DNA of 64,000 bases from Hyunsoonleella pacifica (GTDB lineage Bacteria > Bacteroidota > Bacteroidia > Flavobacteriales > Flavobacteriaceae), in contig NZ_SIRS01000001.1 in NCBI RefSeq assembly GCF_004310335.1, positions 1 through 64,000 of the forward strand, written 5' to 3'. The translations under genes and the position numbers were made by a program. Positions 43,801 to 53,390 of this stretch are shown here, piece by piece (positions within the stretch are counted from its first letter, which is position 1; the number at the start of each line of letters is the position of its first letter). A model generated the notes under the pieces. It had not been told where the DNA came from and made no database searches. It was given only the letters and a program-made list of their open reading frames with translations.

Positions 43801-45341
43801 TTATCTTAATACATAATCACCAGGAAGTTGTTGAGGTTTTAGATGTAAAATTACAACCTGTAGAGGGTTTCACTTTTGATAAAAATATTATTTATACTTT
43901 TTTTCAAATAGCAGAATGCTACCCAGATACATTATTAATTTGGTGTCACGTATCTTTTAAACCTTTTTTAAATCTAAGTGGATTACCTAATATATTTCAT
44001 CATAATAGGGTTTTTGCTACTTATAACCCTTCAGAAATTGAATTTTTACCAGACTATATCGGTTATGTAGAACAATCATATTTTATAAAAGTAAATAAAA
44101 AAGTGAGGTATTCTACTTGGATTTCAAGCTCTCTTGTTGGAGGGGTACGTACAAGCGTGATACCATATTTTGAGACATTAAACATTAAAAAAGAAAGATT
44201 TTCTTGTGTTTTGAATGCAATAGCTAAACAAGGTATGCCAAATGGACTATTTTGTTATTCCGAGCCTAAACTATTGAATGCCCTACCAGTCTCTAATATT
44301 ACAGAGTTGAGGTGTTCTATGTATGAACTGTTTAAATTTGTAAAACAGTATTACAAGTTTTCTTGGATGTTTTTTTTACTGTGTTGTTTGGTTGTTTTCG
44401 AGAAGAAACTTCCTCTTATTTCATTTATAAAAGCTTTAATAGTTAAAACGAGTCATCAAAATATTGATTTAAGCGATATAAGCATCAAGTCTTCGAAAGT
44501 AACAGTAACTAAAAAGAGTCTTGATGTTGTTATACCAACAATTGGAAGGGAAAAATACCTCTATGATGTTCTGAAAGATTTCTCAAAGCAGACTTTATTG
44601 CCAAAAGCTATTATTATTATAGAACAAAATCCAGATATAGATTCAACATCAAAGTTACGGTATTTGAAAGCTGAAACATGGCCTTTTGAGATTGAACATC
44701 ATTTTATTCATCAAACAGGGGTTTGTAATGCAAGAAATTTAGCGTTGTCTAAAGTGAAAAGTGAATGGGTGTTTTTGGGAGATGATGATAACCGTTTTCA
44801 AGCTGATATGTTAGAATCTCTAATGAAAGGATTAGAAGCAGTTGGTAGTAATGTAGGGACAACAGTTTATATTCAGCCAGGTGAGACGCAACAGTTTTTC
44901 AAAACAAGCCAAACGTCTATTTTTGGAGCAGGGAACAGTATTGTAAAAAGTGAATTGCTAAACTATGTGCGTTTTGATGATAATTATGAATTTAATTATG
45001 GAGAGGACACTGATTTTGGAATGCAATTAAGAAATATTGGAGAGGAAGTGGTGTTTTTTCCTAATATTTTAATAACACATTTAAAAGCACCTATTGGAGG
45101 ATACAGAACAAAAGTAAAACAATTGTGGGAATCTGATACAATACCGCCAAAACCCTCTCCACCAATTATGCTATTGAAAAAAAGATACTTTACTGAGATA
45201 CAATTAAAGGGTTATAAACTATTATTATTTTTGAAGTTTTATAGACAACAAGACAAAAAAAATCCATTAATGTATTACAAAGCGTTTAAAGCGCAGTGGG
45301 AAAGAAGTTTATATTGGTATAATATTTTAATAAAGGGGTAG
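43797..45341 (+). CDS. Two-domain protein: unknown N-terminal domain plus GT2 glycosyltransferase
   Basis: 514 residues. The GT2 domain occupies about 240-450 (LDVVIPTIGREKYLYDVLKDF, TGVCNARNLALSKVKSEWVFLGDDDNRF with the DDD metal motif, FNYGEDTDFGMQLRNIG). The first ~235 residues are not a recognised domain; they contain FNPxE-like pieces (VFATYNPSEIEFLPDYIGYV) and one hydrophobic stretch (SWMFFLLCCLVVFEKKLPLI) that may anchor the protein to the membrane. The fused layout suggests a helper or acceptor-binding module. It overlaps the previous gene by 4 bases (ATGA). Confidence 0.75.
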   Translation: MIILIHNHQEVVEVLDVKLQPVEGFTFDKNIIYTFFQIAECYPDTLLIWCHVSFKPFLNLSGLPNIFHHNRVFATYNPSEIEFLPDYIGYVEQSYFIKVNKKVRYSTWISSSLVGGVRTSVIPYFETLNIKKERFSCVLNAIAKQGMPNGLFCYSEPKLLNALPVSNITELRCSMYELFKFVKQYYKFSWMFFLLCCLVVFEKKLPLISFIKALIVKTSHQNIDLSDISIKSSKVTVTKKSLDVVIPTIGREKYLYDVLKDFSKQTLLPKAIIIIEQNPDIDSTSKLRYLKAETWPFEIEHHFIHQTGVCNARNLALSKVKSEWVFLGDDDNRFQADMLESLMKGLEAVGSNVGTTVYIQPGETQQFFKTSQTSIFGAGNSIVKSELLNYVRFDDNYEFNYGEDTDFGMQLRNIGEEVVFFPNILITHLKAPIGGYRTKVKQLWESDTIPPKPSPPIMLLKKRYFTEIQLKGYKLLLFLKFYRQQDKKNPLMYYKAFKAQWERSLYWYNILIKG

Positions 45342-45342
45342 T

Positions 45343-46371
45343 ATGTTAAAACTTTATACAGATAAATCTTTTCTAAACGATTTGTATAGGAAACAGATAT
45401 TTCCTTTATTGTTTGACCTTTATTTTTTAAAATCAGAAACAATTCAGAAATTTTATAAAATTGTAGATACCGCAGAAGACTCTGATGTAGTTGTGTTTCC
45501 TGTAGATTATGGGAATTTTAACAAGTTTCAAGATTCTCTTTACAAATTATTAGATGCATCCAAATTGAATAAAAAACCTCTGTGGATTTATACCTCTGGA
45601 GATTTTGGATATACTGTATATATATCGAATACTTACAATTTCAGATTGGGAGGCTTTCATTCAAAATTAGATAGAAATACTTATGTTTTGCCTTCTTTTA
45701 TTAATGATCCTCTAGAAAATTTGGGGCTACAAGAGTTGTCTTTGATTGATAAAACAAGTAAACCTAGTATTGGTTTTGTTGGCCACGCACAAGGAGGGGT
45801 TCTTAAATGGATAAAAGAATATTTTAATTATAAAAAGTTACGATGGAAAAGAATATTTAAAAAAACATATATAGATAAACAACCTTTTTATCCCTCATCT
45901 GTAAAACGTGCTTATTATTTGGATAAATTTAGATTAGATAAAAGGATTGAAGCGAATTTTATATATCGAAAAAAGTATAGGGCGGGAGCAGTATCTGGAC
46001 AAAATTTAATTAAAAGCTCTAGAGAGTTTTATCAAAATATTCATGATAACCTATATACATTTTGTATTAGAGGCACAGGGAATTTTTCAGTTAGATTTTT
46101 TGAAACTTTAGCCATGGGTAGGATCCCTGTTGTATTAGATACTGATTGTAGATTACCGTTTCACAATCAAATAGATTGGCGTAAGCATTGTTTGATTGTT
46201 AAAGAATCCAATGGTTCAAAAATAGTAGACTTACTTTTGGAATTTCACAAATCAAAGTCCAATACGGAGCTTGAGCAGATACAAAGAAGCAATCGTTTGC
46301 TGTGGAAAGAGTATTTAAAGCGAGAGGCTTATTTTATCAAAGTACATAACATGTTCATAAATAGATTATGA
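45343..46371 (+). CDS. Exostosin-like glycosyltransferase (GT47-type)
   Basis: 342 residues, without signal peptide or membrane segment. The C-terminal half has the exostosin pattern: YTFCIRGTGNFSVRFFETLAMGRIPVVLDTDCRLPF followed by DWRKHCLIV (read in parts). The N-terminal half (VVVFPVDYGNF, KPLWIYTSGDFGY, IGFVGHAQGG) also fits. Exostosins are best known for making animal heparan sulfate and plant wall glycans; bacterial members occur in capsule loci. Sugar specificity is not predictable. It overlaps the following GT2 gene by 4 bases. Confidence 0.8.
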   Translation: MLKLYTDKSFLNDLYRKQIFPLLFDLYFLKSETIQKFYKIVDTAEDSDVVVFPVDYGNFNKFQDSLYKLLDASKLNKKPLWIYTSGDFGYTVYISNTYNFRLGGFHSKLDRNTYVLPSFINDPLENLGLQELSLIDKTSKPSIGFVGHAQGGVLKWIKEYFNYKKLRWKRIFKKTYIDKQPFYPSSVKRAYYLDKFRLDKRIEANFIYRKKYRAGAVSGQNLIKSSREFYQNIHDNLYTFCIRGTGNFSVRFFETLAMGRIPVVLDTDCRLPFHNQIDWRKHCLIVKESNGSKIVDLLLEFHKSKSNTELEQIQRSNRLLWKEYLKREAYFIKVHNMFINRL

Positions 46372-47363
46372 CAGAAAGTTTTGCCTTAATTATATGTACA
46401 TATATGCGGCCAAGTGCGTTGCAGAAGCTTTTGTTCTCAGTAAGAGATCAGACGCTATATCCTGATGAAATTTTAATTATTGATGGTTCCATTAACTCAG
46501 AAACTGAAAAGATATTTCAAACCAATACCCATAAAAATCTTAATTACTATAAAGTAGAACAACAGCATCGAGGTCTTACACGTCAAAGAAATTATGGCAT
46601 AAATAAGGTTGGGAGTAATATTTCGATTATATGTTTTTTAGATGATGATGTAGTTTTGGATAAAGATTATTTTAAAACATTGCTTAGCACTTTTAAACTC
46701 AAGCCTGGTGCTTTAGGCGTTGGAGGGTATATAGCCAATGCTTCTAATTGGAAGGAAAGCGATGCTAAGTGCCATTCTAAAAAATTTTATTTTGATAACT
46801 GGATGAGGGATGAGCCTGTTCGTTTTAGATTACGTAAAAAAATTGGATTAGCACCAGATACCCCTCCAGGGTTCTTACCTACTTTTGCCCATGGTAGGTC
46901 TATTGGCTTTTTACCTCCCTCTGGAAAAATATATGAGGTTGAGCAGCTTATGGGAGGTGTATCCTCATATAGAAAAGAAATTTTTAATACCTTTCAATTT
47001 TCAACCTATTTTGAAGGATATGGCTTATATGAGGATACAGATTTTAGCATTCGTGTTTCTAAGCAAGGAAAATTATATGTAAACACCAATGCACAATTAA
47101 ACCACTACCACGAACCTTTGGGGCGTCCCAATCATTTTAAATATGGGAAAATGGTATTGAGAAATGGATGGTATGTATGGAGGGTTAAACATCCACAACC
47201 TAAATTGTTAGCTCTTTTAAAATGGAATGCTACTGCTTGGTTATTAATTTTAATTAGATTATCTAATTGTTTTACTATGAAAAATAATGGAGCGTTTTAT
47301 GAAAGTTTAGGTAGGATAGTAGGCTGGTGTTCATTAGTATTTACTAAACCGAAAGTGGACTAA
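46368..47363 (+). CDS. Glycosyltransferase family 2
   Basis: 331 residues. ALIICTYMRPSALQKLLFSV, EILIIDGSINSETEKIF, RGLTRQRNYGINKV, CFLDDDVVLDKDYF (DDD metal motif) and GYGLYEDTDFSIRVSKQGK (ED motif for the catalytic base) define a GT2 inverting enzyme. The C-terminal helix (WNATAWLLILIRLSNCF) may associate with the membrane. It abuts the next gene with no gap. Confidence 0.9.
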   Translation: MTESFALIICTYMRPSALQKLLFSVRDQTLYPDEILIIDGSINSETEKIFQTNTHKNLNYYKVEQQHRGLTRQRNYGINKVGSNISIICFLDDDVVLDKDYFKTLLSTFKLKPGALGVGGYIANASNWKESDAKCHSKKFYFDNWMRDEPVRFRLRKKIGLAPDTPPGFLPTFAHGRSIGFLPPSGKIYEVEQLMGGVSSYRKEIFNTFQFSTYFEGYGLYEDTDFSIRVSKQGKLYVNTNAQLNHYHEPLGRPNHFKYGKMVLRNGWYVWRVKHPQPKLLALLKWNATAWLLILIRLSNCFTMKNNGAFYESLGRIVGWCSLVFTKPKVD

Positions 47364-48482
47364 ATGCGGTTTTTAATTATTTCCCATACACCTCACGAAT
47401 TAAAGGGAGGTAAATATTATGCTTACGAGCCTTATATGCGAGAAATGAATATTTGGTTAAAGTATGTTGACACTGTTGAAGTGGTAGCACCTTTAGTATC
47501 GGGAACCCTTTTAACGGTAAAGGCAAGTTACACACATGATAATTTTGTTTTTACCAAGGTGTCTGAAATTAATTTTTCTTCAATTTTAAATAGTATTACC
47601 TCTTTGTTTAAGATACCAGCCATAATATTTATGCTTATTAAAGCATGTAATAGAGCAGATCATGTGCATTTAAGATGTCCGGGGAATATTGGTGCTTTAG
47701 GGTGCATTGTTCAACTGTTTTATCCAAAAAAAGTAAAAACAGCCAAATATGCAGGGAATTGGGATCCTAATAGTAAACAGCCTGTGAGCTATCAATTTCA
47801 AAAATGGTTGCTGGGGAATACATATTTAACTAAGAATATTCAAGTTTTGGTATATGGAAATTGGGAAAATCTATCTAGTAACATTAAGCCTTTTTTTACA
47901 GCAAGTTTTTATGAGTCTGATAAAATATCAATAAAAAAAAGGGATTATAACTCCAATTTGAATTTTGTTTTTGTGGGTAGCTTGGTAGAAGGTAAACGTC
48001 CATTATTTGCTATCCAATTGGTTGAATCGTTATTGAAAAATAAATTCGACATCACTTTGGATATTTTTGGTAATGGAACTCAAAGAGATATGCTCGAGAG
48101 GTACGTAAAAAAACAAAAGCTTGAATATATTGTAAATTTTAGAGGTAATCAGAGCATAGATGTCATTAAAGAAAAATTTCAAGAGACACATTTTTTGGTG
48201 TTAGCCTCAAAGTCTGAGGGATGGCCAAAAGCTATAGCAGAGGCTATGTTTTATGGTACTATACCCATTGCTACTAGGGTGTCTTGCGTGCCAGATATGC
48301 TTAGTGATGGAGAAAGAGGGATTCTGATTTTAGAAGATCTACAACAAGCTGTAAAACAGGTTATGGAGTATATGGAGAGTAATGAAAAACTACATGAAAT
48401 GTCTGAATCTGGAGTAAAATGGGCACAAAATTATACATTAGATTATTTTGAATCTGAAATTATTAAATTGCTGAAAAATTAG
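47364..48482 (+). CDS. Glycosyltransferase family 4 (GT-B)
   Basis: 372 residues. N-terminal FLIISHTPHELKGGKYYAYEPYMREM and DHVHLRCPGNIGALGCI; donor half with FVFVGSLVEGKRPLFAIQL and LVLASKSEGWPKAIAEAMFYGTIPIATRVSCVPDML (in parts), the E-x7-E pattern of GT4. It stands directly between two other transferase genes with no spacing, so it is part of one continuous operon. Confidence 0.88.
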   Translation: MRFLIISHTPHELKGGKYYAYEPYMREMNIWLKYVDTVEVVAPLVSGTLLTVKASYTHDNFVFTKVSEINFSSILNSITSLFKIPAIIFMLIKACNRADHVHLRCPGNIGALGCIVQLFYPKKVKTAKYAGNWDPNSKQPVSYQFQKWLLGNTYLTKNIQVLVYGNWENLSSNIKPFFTASFYESDKISIKKRDYNSNLNFVFVGSLVEGKRPLFAIQLVESLLKNKFDITLDIFGNGTQRDMLERYVKKQKLEYIVNFRGNQSIDVIKEKFQETHFLVLASKSEGWPKAIAEAMFYGTIPIATRVSCVPDMLSDGERGILILEDLQQAVKQVMEYMESNEKLHEMSESGVKWAQNYTLDYFESEIIKLLKN

Positions 48483-49565
48483 ATGCGAGTTTTACAACTA
48501 ATAGATTCTTTGCAAACAGGAGGAGCAGAGCGTGTTGCTGTTAATCTAGCTAATATATTACATTCAGAGGTCGATCAAACATTTCTTTGTGCTACTAGAC
48601 AAGGAGGACTTTTAAAGCAAAGCTTAAGTCCCGAAGTGGGGTATCTTTTTTTAAACAAAAGGTTTACGTTGGATACTAAAGCCATTTTCAAACTACATCG
48701 TTTTGTAAAGCACAATAGAGTAGACATTATTCATGCACATTCCACATCTTTTTTTCTTGCAATTCTAGTTAAGGTTCTTAATAAAAAAGTGAAGATAGTG
48801 TGGCATGATCATTATGGTAAAAGTGAATTTTTGAAAGAACGAAATTATGATGTACTTAAATACTGTTCAAATCTTTTTTCTCATGTGTTTTGTGTAAATA
48901 GACTTTTAGAAGTGTGGGCTAAGAAAAATTTAAAATCAGTATCCGTTAGCTACCTTCAAAACTTTTTGGTTGAAAATGTTATGTCTCCAACAACTACATT
49001 AAACGGAGTTGATGGAAAAAGAATTGTTCATTTGGCTAATTTGAGGTCACAGAAAGATCACATTTCATTATTGAGAGCTTTTAAAACTGTTGTTTTAAAG
49101 CATCCAGATTGGACATTGCATTGTTTAGGGAAAGACTTTATGAATGGATATTCAAATGAAGTGAAGTCTGAAATAGATAGGTTAAATCTCAATGAATCGG
49201 TGTTCTTATATGGTAGCTGTTCAGATGTTTTTCATGTTCTTAGAAAATGCCAAATAGGAGTATTGTCATCAAAATCGGAAGGGTTGCCGTTGGCTTTATT
49301 AGAATATGGCTCTCAAGGATTACCAGTTGTTGCTACCAATGTTGGGAATTGTAAGGATGTCATTTTAAACAGTTCTTACGGGCAATTAATAGAGCCAATG
49401 GATGTAGAGCAATTACAAAATGCACTATCCTATTTTATAGAAAATCCTGATAAACAAAAAGAAAGTGGCACTAAGTTAAAACAACATATAAGAATGAATT
49501 TTTCTGAGAAAGCTGTTAGAAAGAAAGTTTTAGAACAATATAAACTTATATTGTATAGTAAATGA
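48483..49565 (+). CDS. Glycosyltransferase family 4 (GT-B)
   Basis: 360 residues. N-terminal MRVLQLIDSLQTGGAERVAVN, typical of WbnK-like GT4 enzymes, then IHAHSTSFFLAIL, WHDHYGKSEF, and the donor region GVLSSKSEGLPLALLEYGSQGLPVVATNVGNCKDVI (in parts). It overlaps the start of the O-antigen ligase/polymerase gene by 4 bases (ATGA). Confidence 0.9.
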   Translation: MRVLQLIDSLQTGGAERVAVNLANILHSEVDQTFLCATRQGGLLKQSLSPEVGYLFLNKRFTLDTKAIFKLHRFVKHNRVDIIHAHSTSFFLAILVKVLNKKVKIVWHDHYGKSEFLKERNYDVLKYCSNLFSHVFCVNRLLEVWAKKNLKSVSVSYLQNFLVENVMSPTTTLNGVDGKRIVHLANLRSQKDHISLLRAFKTVVLKHPDWTLHCLGKDFMNGYSNEVKSEIDRLNLNESVFLYGSCSDVFHVLRKCQIGVLSSKSEGLPLALLEYGSQGLPVVATNVGNCKDVILNSSYGQLIEPMDVEQLQNALSYFIENPDKQKESGTKLKQHIRMNFSEKAVRKKVLEQYKLILYSK

Positions 49566-50887
49566 CGAGAACTAAATATATAGACAAGCAAAGTAAATTA
49601 TTGTTTAGACCATTATATTCAAGAATTGTAATGTTGCTGATGCTTTTCTCTTATTTTTACAATTTGCCTGTTTTGAATTACAGTGTAAAAGGTAATAATG
49701 AGTTAAGGCTTTATGATCTTGTAGGTGTATTGGTGCTTATGATAGTTGTCCTTAACAGGCCGTTTGTAGTCGGCTATATTAAATCCAAAACCCATTTCAG
49801 ATACCTTAATAACTTCATGCTTTGGTGTGGGTTTTCATTAATTTTTACAGCAGCTTTTAGCTTGGCAAAAGGACGTCCATTATGGATAATACAAACTTTT
49901 TTGTACTATTATCATTTCTTGGTGTTTTTCTTTACAGCGGTACTTTTGTCTCTTTATCTTAGAGTTAAGGGTAACTATAGATGGTTGGCATCGTTTATTT
50001 TAATATTGGCTACGGCTGAAGCAATATTAGTTTTTCTCCAACATTATCGCGTGGTTCCTTTTTTATGGAACGATATATATAAAAGTGCCTACGGCCTGTT
50101 TTTATCAGGCACGCTAGGGCCAAATAAGATTGTTCTGGGGATGGTAATGTTTATTACCTTAACTTTTGCCACAGGATTACTTTTTCAAAAACAATTAAAG
50201 GTTAATAGAATTTTAATAATTACAACTATTACAGTGTGTTTAGCTACAATTATTATTTCGGGATCAAGAACAACATATCTGGCTTTATTGGTATATTTAT
50301 GTTATCTTTTTATATCTACAACTAAAAAGTTCTTTGTGCTTTCAGTAGTAATTTCCTTAGCTGTAATGGTTGGTTTTTTCTTGAATTTAGAATTGATTGA
50401 AACAGCTGTTACTACCATACAAAACAGGGTAATCGATAAAGTTTCAGATCCTCAGGCTTTCAAGGAAAACAATATTGATGTAATACAATTGTATGAAGAT
50501 TTAGGGGCGGGAAGGGATAGACTATCACTAATTTACCTCGATTATATTTTTAGGAATCCTTATGTTATTCCATTTGGTATAGGTCTTAACAATAGATTGT
50601 TGGTAGGGTACTCTGCCCATAATATTTATTTGAGTTTAATAAATGAAGTAGGCTTAGTAGGGCTGTTTTTATATTCTAGATGGTTAACTTCTTATTTTTA
50701 TTTAAAGTTAGGGAAAATGAGGTATCTAAAATTAGCTTTAAACGGATTAATTATTTCCATGTTGGTTACTTTGTTTTTTGGTGAACATTTATATATTTAT
50801 AGACCTTTATTCGGTATTTTGGGTTACTTTTTGGTAGTAACCATTTTATTCATATCACCTAGATATTATTTTAAAAGTGGCAGATAA
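49562..50887 (+). CDS. O-antigen ligase / polymerase family membrane protein (WaaL/Wzy)
   Basis: 441 residues with about ten to eleven membrane helices and one larger periplasmic loop near residues 285-345. The family signature is around GLNNRLLVGYSAHNIYLSLINEVGLVGLFLY (in parts; the S-A-H-N motif is the conserved part) with GSRTTYLALLVY upstream. Members either join O-antigen to an acceptor (WaaL) or polymerise repeat units (Wzy); sequence alone does not decide. In a locus with an ABC exporter and no Wzx flippase a ligase role, or polymerisation of a second glycan, is possible. Confidence 0.87.
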   Translation: MTRTKYIDKQSKLLFRPLYSRIVMLLMLFSYFYNLPVLNYSVKGNNELRLYDLVGVLVLMIVVLNRPFVVGYIKSKTHFRYLNNFMLWCGFSLIFTAAFSLAKGRPLWIIQTFLYYYHFLVFFFTAVLLSLYLRVKGNYRWLASFILILATAEAILVFLQHYRVVPFLWNDIYKSAYGLFLSGTLGPNKIVLGMVMFITLTFATGLLFQKQLKVNRILIITTITVCLATIIISGSRTTYLALLVYLCYLFISTTKKFFVLSVVISLAVMVGFFLNLELIETAVTTIQNRVIDKVSDPQAFKENNIDVIQLYEDLGAGRDRLSLIYLDYIFRNPYVIPFGIGLNNRLLVGYSAHNIYLSLINEVGLVGLFLYSRWLTSYFYLKLGKMRYLKLALNGLIISMLVTLFFGEHLYIYRPLFGILGYFLVVTILFISPRYYFKSGR

Positions 50888-51815
50888 ACTAAGTATAGCG
50901 GTAATTATTCCTTTTTATAATGCATCACGACATATTATAAGTGTTGTAGATAAACTACCGAGTTTAATTTCTAAAGTATATATTGTAGATGATTGCAGTA
51001 CAGAGCCTCTTCCATTTAATACTCTGTTAAATAATGAAAAAGTAGAACTTCTTAAAACACCAAAAAACCTTGGTGTTGGTGGGGCTACCAAAACAGGGTT
51101 TATTAAGGCTATTGAGGATAAAATTGATATTGTGATAAAGGTAGATGCTGATGGTCAAATGGATACGACATATATAAACGAACTTTTGATACCTCTTAAA
51201 ACAAATAAAGCCCAATATGCAAAAGGTAACCGTTTTAGGGATTTTAAAGCGTTAAAGCAGATGCCTTTTTTTAGAAAGTTTGGTAATTTAATGTTGTCGT
51301 TTTTTATGAAGGCAGCAACAGGTTATTGGAATAATTTTGATCCTACGAATGGTTTTTTTGCCGTTAAAACAGATGTATTGAAAGTTTTAGATTTCTCAAA
51401 TATTTCCAACCGCTTTTATTTTGAAACGTCACTTCTGGCAGAGCTTTATTTTCAGGGTGTCAGGGTTAGTGATGTTTCTATGCCCGCAATTTATGGAGAC
51501 GAAAAATCCAATATGAAAGTATGGAAAATGCCCTTTGTGTTTATGCCAAGACTCGTAAAAACATTAACTAGGCGTATTATTAAAACCTATTTTATTTATG
51601 ATTTCAACATATCATCCATATATATGTTAATAGGCTTTCCATTATTTTTTTTCGGTGTTTCTTATGGTAGTTACACGTGGTGGTATTATTCAAGTCGTTC
51701 TATTTTTGCCCCTACAGGAACGATAATGTTGGTAACGTTAACGATTATTATCGGATTTCAATTATTGCTCCAAGCTATTCATTATGATATATTAAGAGCC
51801 CCAAAATCAGATTAA
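50877..51815 (+). CDS. Polyprenyl-phosphate-type glycosyltransferase family 2
   Basis: 312 residues, starting at GTG (MADKLSIAVIIPFYNASRHI), overlapping the previous gene by 11 bases. The GT2 domain has VYIVDDCSTEPLPF, KNLGVGGATKTGF and VIKVDADGQMDTTYI (DAD metal motif), with DPTNGFFAVKTDVL. Two hydrophobic C-terminal segments follow (SSIYMLIGFPLFFFGVSYGSY and GTIMLVTLTIIIGFQLLLQA), the layout of dolichol-/undecaprenyl-phosphate sugar transferases. The next gene, starting at the very next base, encodes a large membrane protein, consistent with a GtrB/GT-C pair. Confidence 0.85.
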   Translation: MADKLSIAVIIPFYNASRHIISVVDKLPSLISKVYIVDDCSTEPLPFNTLLNNEKVELLKTPKNLGVGGATKTGFIKAIEDKIDIVIKVDADGQMDTTYINELLIPLKTNKAQYAKGNRFRDFKALKQMPFFRKFGNLMLSFFMKAATGYWNNFDPTNGFFAVKTDVLKVLDFSNISNRFYFETSLLAELYFQGVRVSDVSMPAIYGDEKSNMKVWKMPFVFMPRLVKTLTRRIIKTYFIYDFNISSIYMLIGFPLFFFGVSYGSYTWWYYSSRSIFAPTGTIMLVTLTIIIGFQLLLQAIHYDILRAPKSD

Positions 51816-53390
51816 ATGCTAAAGCTTAATATTTTAAAAACTGTTTTGGTATGTGTCTTCAACTGTATTGTAGCTTTTTCGTTTTATTTTGAAAATCTTG
51901 ATGCCACATATAGTGAGCTATCATCAGATTTACTTAATATAATTCCTATTGCACATAAATTTGATAACCCCGAATTATATAAAGAGGATCTATACGCGAA
52001 TGATATTGAAAATGTAAAATATTATATTCCGTTTTTTGTACAACCACTTCGTTTTTTGGGAATATTTACCAATGCTAATTATTTACAAGCATTGAATATT
52101 TTAAGCCTGTTTTGCCATTTGTGCTTTGGGATATTATGGTTTTTAATGTTTTATAGGTATTCGAGTAATTTTTGGGTAGCTTTTTTAATGTCTATTTTTG
52201 TAAGAGGTGTATTCTGGTTACCAGGTTTGGAACTTTTAGGTATTTCGGGACTATGGACTATGGTTCCGAGAACCTTGTATTTGACACTTTTTCCTATACC
52301 ATTTTTACTAATCAGTTCTAAAAGTGGGATGATTTTATTGTCGACATTTTTAATGGGGTTTATTTTCAATTTTCATCCTATTACTGGTATAGGTGGGATA
52401 TTGTTATATATACTTTATTTAACATTTTTCAGCAAAAAAGGAAAAGTTACTTTCAAAAATATAACATGGGTTATTGGAATCCTTGTTATGGGAATGTTAC
52501 CTTTTATACTTACCTACTTTCAAAAAACCCCCTCTTTAGTTAATTATAGTATTGAAGATTATCTTGAAGCTTTTTATTTTAGAATTCCAAAGTGGTTTAT
52601 TAATCCAGTGCTATTTGTAAAATCATGGTCTAATAGAGGGGCAATTTTAATGTTTCTTCCCATAATTATTTATTTGTTAGTAGGCATTAAATATAAGAGT
52701 CATACTAAACGATCAAGAAGACTAGCAGTTATTACCCTCTTGATGTTTGTTTTACCTTTGTTAAGTGTATATGTAGAGCAACTTATTAATAGTCTTTTTA
52801 GTTTAAACCTACGTATGTCATTTCAATTAATAAGAGCACAAAAAATGGCCTTGGTTCCTTCATATTTTGCCATGACTACATTATTGGTTATGCTCTCCAA
52901 AAAGATCAAATTCATTTATTTTACACCGGTCATTACAGTATGTTTTATTATGGTTTTGGTATTGAGTAAATCAGCTATATTTAAAGGTGTGACTATAGTA
53001 AATAATGATACTTTTAATTCAATTTTACCATTTAACTTAAGTCTTTCAAAACCCTCTCAAAAACGAAATAAAACCAAGGATGCCATGGCAAAATATATTG
53101 AAGATTATACACATGTTGATGCTGTTATTTTTGGAGACTATCTCTATAGAAGTGCTTCTAAGCGTTCTGTTATTCTAGATACAAAGGGAGCATCTATGCT
53201 TATCGAGGGTAATCCAGAGCGTTATATTGATTGGTACCAAAGTAAAATGAAATTTAGAAGTATAGGAAGTATCGACGAGAAAATTGAATATTTGAGATAT
53301 TTGGGCGTAGACTATTATGTTACCCAAAATACTACCTACAATTTAGAGGTAGTTCATAATGAAGGTAGTTGGTTGTTGTATAAGATATGA
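51816..53390 (+). CDS. Large integral membrane protein, probable GT-C type transferase
   Basis: 524 residues with about eleven hydrophobic helices in the first ~410 residues and a soluble C-terminal domain of ~110 residues (from KRNKTKDAMAKYIEDYTHVDAVIFGDYL). The first periplasmic loop is acidic (DATYSELSSDLLNIIP, with NPELYKEDLYANDIE following), as in GT-C enzymes. No exact family is recognised. It is adjacent to the GT2 polyprenyl-phosphate enzyme, and a transferase role on the periplasmic side is inferred from that and from topology. Confidence 0.6.
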   Translation: MLKLNILKTVLVCVFNCIVAFSFYFENLDATYSELSSDLLNIIPIAHKFDNPELYKEDLYANDIENVKYYIPFFVQPLRFLGIFTNANYLQALNILSLFCHLCFGILWFLMFYRYSSNFWVAFLMSIFVRGVFWLPGLELLGISGLWTMVPRTLYLTLFPIPFLLISSKSGMILLSTFLMGFIFNFHPITGIGGILLYILYLTFFSKKGKVTFKNITWVIGILVMGMLPFILTYFQKTPSLVNYSIEDYLEAFYFRIPKWFINPVLFVKSWSNRGAILMFLPIIIYLLVGIKYKSHTKRSRRLAVITLLMFVLPLLSVYVEQLINSLFSLNLRMSFQLIRAQKMALVPSYFAMTTLLVMLSKKIKFIYFTPVITVCFIMVLVLSKSAIFKGVTIVNNDTFNSILPFNLSLSKPSQKRNKTKDAMAKYIEDYTHVDAVIFGDYLYRSASKRSVILDTKGASMLIEGNPERYIDWYQSKMKFRSIGSIDEKIEYLRYLGVDYYVTQNTTYNLEVVHNEGSWLLYKI

